NCBI GenBank assembly: GCA_934154515.1
Contig: CAKPGD010000016.1
Location: 1 to 22,657, forward strand
Length of the DNA: 22,657 nucleotides
Direction: 5' to 3'
Source: an uncultured Clostridia bacterium
GTDB lineage: Bacteria; Bacillota; Clostridia; TANB77; CAG-508
Part shown: one piece after another, positions 17,200-22,657 of the stretch
How positions within the stretch are numbered: the first letter of the stretch is position 1
How the letters are laid out: each line of letters starts with the position of its first letter
Made by a program: the position numbers and the translations under genes
The notes under the pieces: model-generated
What the model saw: the letters and a program-made list of their open reading frames with translations, nothing else
Told to the model about the DNA's origin: nothing
The model's database searches: none

Positions 17200-18405
17200 T
17201 TATTCTTTGAATTTTATGCTTTTATCTAAATTCATTTTTCCTGCTCTTGTTATTTTATTATAACCATATTTTTCTTTTATACTATCTACTACTTTATCTA
17301 TTTTACTCTGTTTTTGTGATGTGTTATCAAATAAAGAAAGTTGTACTTCATCTTTTTCGCAGAGTTTATCTACACGAACTCCTATTAATCTTACAGGAAT
17401 TTTGTTATATAATTCATGTAATAGCTTTTTTGCTTCTTCTAATATTATTTTTGTGTTATCTGTCGGTGCCATTAGTTTTCTTTGATGAGAGAATACTTTA
17501 AATTCATTTGTTTTTATTTGTACATTTACTACTTCTGCAAGCATATTATAGTTTCTTAGTCTATATGTTACTTGCTCTACTAATGCTAATAATACTTCTT
17601 CTAGTTTTTCCATATTTGAATAGTCATATGGCAATGTTATTGAATTTCCTATTCCTTTTGGCTTTTCTTTTTCATATGCCACTTCAGAATTATCTATTCC
17701 ATTTGCATATTCCCATATCATTTTTCCATATTTTCCAAATGCTTTTATTAACTCTTTTTCATCTTTTTCTGCTAAATCCATTATTGTTTTTATTCTCATT
17801 TTATAAAATTTAGGTAAGCTTCTTCTTCCTACCATAAATAATTCTGATATTGGAAGAGTCCACATTTTTGTTTCTATTTCATTTTCAAATAATGTATGTA
17901 CCCTATCTGGTTTTTGGAAATCTGATGCCATTTTTGCAAGAAGTTTATTATGTGCTACCCCTACATTTACTGTAAAACCTAGTTCCTCTTTTACTCTTTT
18001 ATTTATTTCATAACCTATTTCTAATAAAGTTTTTCCTTTTGGTATATATTCTGTCATATCTAAAAAACATTCATCTATTGAAAATCTTTCTATTTTATCC
18101 GTATATTCTAATATGAGGTTATATAAAGCGTTTGAATATTTTCTGTATACTGAAAAATCTCCTTTAAATATTCTTAAACTTGGACATTTTTTTCTTGCAA
18201 AAAATATTGGTTCTCCTGTTTGGATTCCTACTTGCTTTGCAAGATTACTTTTCGCAAGAACTATTCCTTTTCTACTCTCTTCGTCTCCGCCTATTACTGC
18301 GGGTATAGTTCTTATATCCAAATTTTCCCCGTTTTTTAGCATTTCTACTGCTGACCAAGATAAAAAAGCATTATTAACATCTACATGTAATATTTGTCTT
18401 TCCAT
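17200..18405 (-). CDS. dinB: Y-family DNA polymerase IV
   Basis: A translesion polymerase copying damaged templates. It has 401 residues. Catalytic acids are Asp9 in HVDVNNAF and Asp111-Glu112 in SIDECFLDMT, and Phe14 is in the position of the steric gate. Helix-hairpin-helix and little-finger domains follow, with QLSLF (355-359) near the C-terminus, a textbook beta-clamp-binding motif. The first motif reads DVNN rather than the common DMDAF, as in a subgroup of clostridial enzymes. I chose ATG at 18405; a GTG at 18414 overlaps the AGGTG that serves as its Shine-Dalgarno sequence. A perfect consensus promoter overlapped by a LexA-like palindrome suggests SOS control. Confidence 0.94.
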   Translation of the reverse strand: MERQILHVDVNNAFLSWSAVEMLKNGENLDIRTIPAVIGGDEESRKGIVLAKSNLAKQVGIQTGEPIFFARKKCPSLRIFKGDFSVYRKYSNALYNLILEYTDKIERFSIDECFLDMTEYIPKGKTLLEIGYEINKRVKEELGFTVNVGVAHNKLLAKMASDFQKPDRVHTLFENEIETKMWTLPISELFMVGRRSLPKFYKMRIKTIMDLAEKDEKELIKAFGKYGKMIWEYANGIDNSEVAYEKEKPKGIGNSITLPYDYSNMEKLEEVLLALVEQVTYRLRNYNMLAEVVNVQIKTNEFKVFSHQRKLMAPTDNTKIILEEAKKLLHELYNKIPVRLIGVRVDKLCEKDEVQLSLFDNTSQKQSKIDKVVDSIKEKYGYNKITRAGKMNLDKSIKFKE

Positions 18406-18440
18406 TTTTAACACCTATTTTTATAAATTCCCTTAAAAAT

Positions 18441-18469
18441 ATTATAAACATTTGTTTTGTATTTGTCAA
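18441..18469 (-). promoter_or_regulatory. Consensus sigma-A promoter of dinB
   Basis: TTGACA (18469-18464), exactly 17 nt, TATAAT (18446-18441): a perfect consensus. It lies 35 nt ahead of the dinB ATG. Confidence 0.92.
18446..18457 (-). promoter_or_regulatory. Putative LexA operator over the dinB -10 region
   Basis: AAACAAATGTTT on the minus strand is a palindrome with an off-centre AA. It matches the clostridial LexA pattern GAACNNNNGTTT at seven of eight fixed bases. It fills the spacer next to the -10 box, where a repressor would block polymerase. Confidence 0.45.
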
Positions 18470-18523
18470 TACCTTATTTTCTTTTTTTAAAAATTTTTAC
18501 ATTTTAAATTTATAATTATATTT

Positions 18524-18578
18524 AAACAAATAAGGGACACAGTTAATAAATCTTACTAACCGTGCCCCTTATTTGTTT
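18524..18578 (-). terminator. Long terminator hairpin after the small-protein unit
   Basis: Arms 18557-18578 and 18524-18545 pair over 22 bp around an 11-nt loop. Two positions are A-C mismatches in plus RNA but G-U pairs in minus RNA, so the minus transcript is the folded one. It begins one nt after the stop of the 33-residue ORF. The U residues are mostly inside the 3' arm. Confidence 0.8.
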
Positions 18579-18579
18579 T

Positions 18580-18681
18580 TTAATTCTCCCTTTCGTCACG
18601 TTCTTTTATCTTCTGCCTTAAAAATTCGATATCCTCCATAGTAATATCATCGAATCCTATGCATTCTGCAATATTATTCAT
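18580..18681 (-). CDS. Hypothetical 33-residue protein
   Basis: A short frame from ATG 18681 to TAA, translating as MNNIAECIGFDDITMEDIEF followed by LRQKIKERDEREN. A strong AGGAGG lies 9 nt upstream, directly after the stop of the preceding small membrane protein, and the stop abuts the terminator stem. The composition is acidic, then mixed-charge helical. I recognise no family. The signals on both sides make it more convincing than a random frame of this size. It is co-transcribed with the 59-residue protein. Confidence 0.6.
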   Translation of the reverse strand: MNNIAECIGFDDITMEDIEFLRQKIKERDEREN

Positions 18682-18696
18682 ACTATATGTCCTCCT

Positions 18697-18876
18697 CTAC
18701 TCTTCTTTTTCGATTTCTTCATCAACAAAGTGGTCATCATAATCATCTTTATGATTGACTTTTACAAGCTTTGGGGTAAGCAGGTACATAACAGTTACAA
18801 AAAACGCATACGACAATGATACTATTGCCGATATCTTAACAATTTTTAACACAGTTTTTAAGATCCGTTTTGCCAT
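18697..18876 (-). CDS. Hypothetical small single-pass membrane protein
   Basis: 59 residues from ATG 18876, supported by AAAGGA 6 nt upstream; an upstream in-frame ATG at 18897 has no Shine-Dalgarno sequence. A basic amphipathic N-terminus (MAKRILKTVLKIVK), one membrane helix at about 15-38, then a strongly acidic tail (DDYDDHFVDEEIEKEE). Positive-inside reasoning puts the N-terminus in the cytoplasm and the acidic tail outside. I recognise no family. It has its own promoter and shares the transcript with the 33-residue ORF that starts 15 nt after its stop. Confidence 0.7.
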   Translation of the reverse strand: MAKRILKTVLKIVKISAIVSLSYAFFVTVMYLLTPKLVKVNHKDDYDDHFVDEEIEKEE

Positions 18877-18934
18877 ATTTTTTCCTTTCTCCAGCATTTG
18901 TTGGCTTAAAAGTCTTCTACTTTGCTACATTTTT

Positions 18935-18963
18935 AGTATATCATAGTGCTATCATTTTTTCAA
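18935..18963 (-). promoter_or_regulatory. Sigma-A promoter of the two-small-protein unit
   Basis: TTGAAA (18963-18958), a 17-nt spacer and TATACT (18940-18935), starting just past the stop of the ComEC-like gene. Confidence 0.8.
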
Positions 18964-18966
18964 GAT

Positions 18967-19905
18967 TTACTTATAAAAAGAAATTTTATTATTTATTCCA
19001 TCACTTTCAAGCAATATATTTCCTTTTTCATCTGTTCTATATATTAATATTCCAAGTTTTGCCAATCTATTTAATATTTCCTGTTTTGGATGACCATAGC
19101 TATTATCTTTTCCTACTTGTATTATTGCTATTTGTGGTTTTATTTGATTTAAGAAATTTTTAGAACTACTTGTATCTGATCCATGGTGTCCTACTTTTAA
19201 TACATTTGCTTGTTTCCATGTTCTTGAATTTTCGTTTTTTGTTTCTGCATCTCCCATAAATAGATAGCTTTGTTCCTTGAACTCTGCTCTTATTACTATT
19301 GATGATAAATTTAAGTTGTTTTCTTTTTCGGCAAGTTTCGAATCACAAGACATTATTTCACAATTAATATTTCCTACATTAAATGTGTCTCCTACCTTTG
19401 GAGCTGTTATTTTTAAGTTTTTATTCTTTACTGCGTCTAGTACATCTTCGAAATTTTTTGTGTTTGTTTGAATTTTAGGCATATAAATTGTTCCTATTTC
19501 AAAATTATTTATAACATCATCTAATCCACCTATATGATCCTCATGAGGATGCGTTCCAACTAAATAGTCTATTTTTGTTACTCCTAAGTTTTGTAAGTTT
19601 TTTACTACCGTTTTTCCTGTTTCATTTGCTCCTGCATCTATTAACATTGTTTGTTCATTGCTTGTAAGTAATATTGAATCTGCTTGTCCTACATCAAAGA
19701 AATATATTTTTATCCTTTCTGCTCCTGTAAGTTCAACGTTTTGCATTTCTTTTGCAGTTATTGTTTCTATATTTTGACTTTCTTGCGTGTTTTCATTGTT
19801 ATTTTCTAAATTATAACCATATATTGTAGTAATTATTAAAGCTAATATTCCTATTATTATTTCAACTGTTAAATTTTTCTTTGATATTTTTCTACTTTTT
19901 CTCAT
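18967..19905 (-). CDS. Membrane-anchored ComEC-like metallo-beta-lactamase-fold hydrolase
   Basis: 312 residues: a basic N-terminus, one membrane anchor at about 13-31, a Glu/Asn-rich linker, then the ComEC/Rec2-type beta-lactamase domain. Motifs are FFDVGQADSILL (69-80), HPHEDHIGG (119-127), MGDA with Asp219, VGHHGS (238-243) and YGHP (270-273). In ComEC the equivalent domain is thought to be the nuclease that degrades the non-transforming strand; here it stands alone without the transmembrane channel, facing outward if the anchor is uncleaved. GGAG lies 9 nt upstream of the ATG. It follows a DUF3006 gene by 41 nt, a recurring pair in Bacillota. Confidence 0.9.
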   Translation of the reverse strand: MRKSRKISKKNLTVEIIIGILALIITTIYGYNLENNNENTQESQNIETITAKEMQNVELTGAERIKIYFFDVGQADSILLTSNEQTMLIDAGANETGKTVVKNLQNLGVTKIDYLVGTHPHEDHIGGLDDVINNFEIGTIYMPKIQTNTKNFEDVLDAVKNKNLKITAPKVGDTFNVGNINCEIMSCDSKLAEKENNLNLSSIVIRAEFKEQSYLFMGDAETKNENSRTWKQANVLKVGHHGSDTSSSKNFLNQIKPQIAIIQVGKDNSYGHPKQEILNRLAKLGILIYRTDEKGNILLESDGINNKISFYK

Positions 19906-19946
19906 GTTATGTTCTCCTTATTATTTCTTTTGTTTTTACGTTTTTT

Positions 19947-20261
19947 CTAATTCCATAAATCTTCCATTTTATTTTTTATTTCGTTTGCTATTTTTTCTTC
20001 TTTTTCTTTTGACATCACATATTTTCCATTTTCTAGTTTTATTACATTTCCTTCCTTTACGTCTCTTGGCAAACTATTTATTTCTATATTGTACATTTTT
20101 CCAGATTCTCTATCTTCACATACTGCAAATTTTCCTTCAAATCTATCTATTACTAACTCTTTTTCCATAATTTCTAACCTTTCTGTAAGCTGTTTTATAA
20201 AATCACTTACATTTATTTTTTCTGCTACTTTTTCTATATTTTTTAAAATATCTAACTTCAT
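19947..20261 (-). CDS. DUF3006-domain protein with helical N-terminal extension
   Basis: 104 residues. The DUF3006 core is at about 36-85 (VIDRFEGKFAVCEDRESGKM, then SLPRDVKEGNVIKLENGKY), a small beta-barrel-like domain of unknown role often encoded beside ComEC-like hydrolases. It is preceded by about 35 residues predicted helical (NIEKVAEKINVSDFIKQLTERLEIMEKE), absent from minimal members, and ends in a Lys/Glu-rich helix. AGGAGG lies 4 nt upstream of the ATG. No membrane segment or signal is seen, so it is likely cytoplasmic. The promoter is not clear. Confidence 0.85.
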   Translation of the reverse strand: MKLDILKNIEKVAEKINVSDFIKQLTERLEIMEKELVIDRFEGKFAVCEDRESGKMYNIEINSLPRDVKEGNVIKLENGKYVMSKEKEEKIANEIKNKMEDLWN

Positions 20262-20296
20262 TTTTCCTCCTCATTATATCATATTTTTTCATTTTT

Positions 20297-20332
20297 AAAA
20301 GGGGCATAAACATTTATTGTTTATAGCCCCTT
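20297..20332 (-). terminator. Terminator of the glucosaminidase-like gene
   Basis: GGGGC/GCCCC stem, bulged by one base, continuing into ATAAAC/GTTTAT, with a 7-nt loop and UUUU at the 3' end in the minus RNA. It begins 20 nt after the stop. Confidence 0.85.
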
Positions 20333-20351
20333 ATTAAATTTTTATTTTTTA

Positions 20352-21119
20352 TTATTTTACAACTTGTTTCATACAACCATATATTAAACCTACCCAAGTT
20401 GATGAATTAGGACAAAAACATTTTTGAACACTTGATAATGTTTTTCCATAATAACATCCTCCACCTGGTGTTAAATATTTATTGTGTAATAATTTAGCTG
20501 CTGCTTCTAGCCCTTCTTCTGGTGTTGCATATTTTATTAATTTTCCACCTGACATCATACTTATATAATTATTTGTATTTTTGTGGTTTGAACATATATT
20601 CCATCCAGATTCTCCTGCAATTAATCCACAGAAGAATATTTCATTTATTTCATATTTTTCACATAAGTCATATATTATTCCTGCATTTTCCCCAAAAAAT
20701 CCTGAATAATCGACTTTTAAATTTTCCATTAATGTTATAAAATCTTGTCTTGATATACCACATCTTTGTGTTAAATCCATATTTCTTGATATTTCAATTT
20801 CATCTATTGTTTTGTATTTTAAGTTTTCTGATGCTCCTGCTACATTTGAAATAATATTTCTTTCTATTTCTGATCTTGAAGTTAAATCTACTTTTCTTTC
20901 TACTTCTGATCTAGTAGTTAAAGTAATATCTCTTTCAAATTCTTCTGAAAGTTCTGCTACTTGTACTTCTTCTGCCATATTTTCTTCATTTTCTTTTGCT
21001 ATTTGTGTTTTATCTTGTATTGTACTAAATAAGTGGATACTTGTTCCCATCATAACTAATGCAACTATTATATATAATATATAATTTACTTTCAGGGCAC
21101 ATTCACTATTATTTTTCAT
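20352..21119 (-). CDS. Membrane-anchored glucosaminidase/lysozyme-like protein with internal repeats
   Basis: 255 residues. One membrane segment at about 13-32, an acidic linker, a repeat region with 12-residue units at 64-75, 76-87 and 113-124 (pattern xxxLTxRxxxxR), then a C-terminal domain from about 120. IAGESGW carries a likely catalytic Glu170, and a region reading YLTPGG and YYGKTLSSVQ resembles endo-beta-N-acetylglucosaminidase-type cell-wall hydrolases of Clostridia. Eight cysteines fall after residue 119 (120, 153, 164, 176, 222, 234, 236, 249), many for an exported protein. The family call is from motif resemblance. The gene is transcribed alone, with a strong promoter and a 5' hairpin. 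Confidence 0.75.
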   Translation of the reverse strand: MKNNSECALKVNYILYIIVALVMMGTSIHLFSTIQDKTQIAKENEENMAEEVQVAELSEEFERDITLTTRSEVERKVDLTSRSEIERNIISNVAGASENLKYKTIDEIEISRNMDLTQRCGISRQDFITLMENLKVDYSGFFGENAGIIYDLCEKYEINEIFFCGLIAGESGWNICSNHKNTNNYISMMSGGKLIKYATPEEGLEAAAKLLHNKYLTPGGGCYYGKTLSSVQKCFCPNSSTWVGLIYGCMKQVVK

Positions 21120-21136
21120 TTTTTCAACATCCTTTC

Positions 21137-21158
21137 TGGCGGTGTTTTTCGCACGCCA
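21137..21158 (-). promoter_or_regulatory. 5'-terminal mRNA hairpin of the glucosaminidase-like gene
   Basis: TGGC plus GTG pair with CAC plus GCCA (one bulged C), loop CGAAAAA. It is GC-rich against an AT-rich background and begins about 8 nt after the -10 box, so the transcript should start at its base. The Shine-Dalgarno AAAGGA follows just after it. Confidence 0.6.
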
Positions 21159-21165
21159 CTTCTTA

Positions 21166-21194
21166 AGTATAGCATATTTGCCTCATTTTGTCAA
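21166..21194 (-). promoter_or_regulatory. Sigma-A promoter of the glucosaminidase-like gene
   Basis: Perfect TTGACA (21194-21189), a 17-nt spacer and TATACT (21171-21166). The region 21195-21300 upstream shows nothing further. Confidence 0.88.
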
Positions 21195-21302
21195 ATTATG
21201 GTTCTTTTTTACTTTACATAAGTATAAAAATACTATACTATTATCTCTTTTTACACTACATAAATTTTATCTTTTATCGTGCCTTTTATATTATATGCAT
21301 AT

Positions 21303-21335
21303 AAAAAGACAGTAGACCTTTAACTAGCCTACTGT
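21303..21335 (-). terminator. Intrinsic terminator of the P-type ATPase gene
   Basis: Arms 21326-21335 and 21309-21318 pair over 10 bp (two G-U pairs on minus), with a 7-nt loop, followed by CUUUUU. It begins 6 nt past the stop. Confidence 0.92.
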
Positions 21336-21340
21336 AAGTT

Positions 21341-22657
21341 CTATTCATCTTTCACTGTATTTATCTTTAATGCTTTAAATATTTCAACAATTACAAACGG
21401 TGAAAATACCAATAAAACTACTTCTATTATGTTTTGTGCTGGAAGTATTGGTATACTAAATACGTGTCTTAATGCTGGCACAACTAATATTATAAGCATT
21501 AATGCTGCTGATGCACCTATTGCAAGTAAAAGCTTTTTATTATTTGTAATTCCTGTTTTAAATATAGATTTTTTATTGTTTCTTATATTAAATACGTGTA
21601 CAAGTTCTGATAATGCTAAAACTGTAAATGCCATTGTTTGCCCTATTTCTACTTTTACTTCTTCTTTTGAAACATATTCTCCTCCATTAGATATTATTTC
21701 ATCTATATTACTAATTTCTTCTACTGAGTATATTCTTCCCTCATATTTAACCATATTAGGTATATCTTTTTCAGGAGTTGCAAGACCTATTATGAATGCT
21801 GCAAGTGTAATAAGTCCTATCATTATTCCTTGGTATACCACTCTCCATGTCATACCTTTTGTAAATATACCTTTCTTCGTATCAAGAGGCTTTCTTTCCA
21901 TTATATCGCTTTCGGCTGGGTCAAAAGCTAATGCTAATGCTGGAAGTGAATCTGTTACTAGGTTAATCCACAATATGTGAACTGGTAAAAGTACTTCTAT
22001 TAAGTTTATATCTATATTAAACGTCTTTCCTAAAAATGGAGTTATTAATATTGCTACAAACAATACTACTATTTCTCCTACATTGCTTGATAGCAAAAAT
22101 TGTATTGATTTTAATATATTATCATATATACGTCTTCCTTCTTCTACTGCTGACACTACTGTTGCAAAATTGTCATCTGTTAATATTACATCTGCCGCTT
22201 CTTTTGCAACATCAGTTCCTACCATTCCCATTGCACAACCAATATCTGCTGTTTTTAGTGCTGGTGCATCATTTACACCATCTCCCGTCATAGCTACTAC
22301 ATCGCCGTTTTTTTGCCATGCTCTTACTATTCTAACTTTATGCTCCGGGCTTACTCTTGCATATACACTATAATGTCTAACTTTTTCTTCTAATTCTTCT
22401 TGAGACATTTTTTCAAGTTCTGCACCGGTTATAGCCTCATCATCATTTTCTAGTATTCCAAGCTGTTTTGCTATTGCTGTTGCTGTAATTTTATGGTCGC
22501 CTGTTATCATTACTGTTTTAATTCCTGCTTTTTTACATTTTTCTACTGCAACCTTTGCTTCTTCTCTTGGAGGATCTATCATTCCCACCATACCTACATA
22601 TATTAAATTATTTTCTATATTTTTCATTTCTTCTTTTGTTGGCATATGGTCTAACTC
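21341..22657 (-). CDS. Calcium-transporting P-type ATPase, partial (5' end missing)
   Basis: 438 residues of the C-terminal half, open at the right edge; an internal ATG at 22645 is not the true start. It would pump Ca2+ out of the cytoplasm at the expense of ATP. Seen here: the end of the nucleotide domain, DPPRE (28-32), TGDH (52-55), the hinge TGDGVNDAPALK (124-135), then membrane helices M4/M5 onward. SNVGE in M5 and NLVTDSLPALALAFDP in M6 keep the Asn, Glu, Thr and Asp residues that bind calcium in SERCA-type pumps. The phosphorylation site DKTGT lies outside the window. A full protein would be about 850-900 residues. Confidence 0.93.
   Translation of the reverse strand, partial: ELDHMPTKEEMKNIENNLIYVGMVGMIDPPREEAKVAVEKCKKAGIKTVMITGDHKITATAIAKQLGILENDDEAITGAELEKMSQEELEEKVRHYSVYARVSPEHKVRIVRAWQKNGDVVAMTGDGVNDAPALKTADIGCAMGMVGTDVAKEAADVILTDDNFATVVSAVEEGRRIYDNILKSIQFLLSSNVGEIVVLFVAILITPFLGKTFNIDINLIEVLLPVHILWINLVTDSLPALALAFDPAESDIMERKPLDTKKGIFTKGMTWRVVYQGIMIGLITLAAFIIGLATPEKDIPNMVKYEGRIYSVEEISNIDEIISNGGEYVSKEEVKVEIGQTMAFTVLALSELVHVFNIRNNKKSIFKTGITNNKKLLLAIGASAALMLIILVVPALRHVFSIPILPAQNIIEVVLLVFSPFVIVEIFKALKINTVKDE

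Noticed and set aside
20273..20281. TGATATAAT as a promoter for the DUF3006 gene
   Set aside because: Transcription from it would start inside the AGGAGG Shine-Dalgarno sequence (20271-20266) and no -35 is present, so it is probably chance.
1..22657. Mobile element, phage, CRISPR or defence island
   Set aside because: No transposase, integrase, repeat-spacer array, attachment-site duplication or toxin-antitoxin pair was found; gene order and composition are uniform.

Overview
This 22.7-kb window is very AT-rich and every gene I can support lies on the minus strand, so transcription runs from high to low coordinates. The gene set (spoIIP, a clostridial recJ-rel-hisS block, a DUF3006/ComEC-like pair, a clostridial pseudopilin-type surface protein) points to a low-GC, probably spore-forming Bacillota. 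An uncultivated gut-type member of class Clostridia is my best guess; this is inference from gene content and composition, and I could not test it by search.

Layout in transcription order, right to left. A calcium-type P-type ATPase is cut by the right edge (21341-22657) and ends at a clear terminator. Next come a membrane-anchored glucosaminidase-like protein with its own consensus promoter and a 5'-terminal hairpin (20352-21119), a DUF3006 protein with a ComEC-like metallo-beta-lactamase (20261-18967), and a self-contained unit for two tiny proteins of 59 and 33 residues (18963-18524). DNA polymerase IV follows, with a perfect consensus promoter overlapped by a LexA-like palindrome. Then come folD, dprA, a YgjP-like zinc peptidase, an MFS-like membrane protein, alpha-glucan phosphorylase and pyruvate kinase, most with visible promoters or terminators. 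The recJ promoter (8526-8498) starts a likely operon: recJ, the bifunctional (p)ppGpp synthetase/hydrolase rel, a metallo-beta-lactamase-fold hydrolase, then hisS after a 138-nt leader that carries tandem repeats. spoIIP has a sigma-E-like promoter. A pseudopilin-like surface protein runs off the left edge.

Functionally the window mixes housekeeping (translation, stringent response, one-carbon metabolism, glycolysis and glucan breakdown), DNA processing and repair (RecJ, DprA, Pol IV, possibly the ComEC-like protein), sporulation (SpoIIP) and envelope proteins. Most genes look singly controlled: I find sigma-A-type promoters with a 17-nt spacer in front of recJ, pyk, glgP, folD, dinB, the small-protein unit and the glucosaminidase, and extended -10 promoters in front of the MFS-like gene and the zinc peptidase. 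Several terminators contain G-U pairs that are only possible in the minus-strand RNA, which confirms their direction.

I see no tRNA, rRNA, CRISPR array, insertion sequence or phage gene, and no gene-free stretch longer than about 225 bases. No wholly new defence or mobile system is evident. The least explained items are the two-small-protein transcription unit, the pseudopilin-type protein with its half-masked Shine-Dalgarno sequence, and the repeat-bearing cysteine-rich glucosaminidase-like protein.
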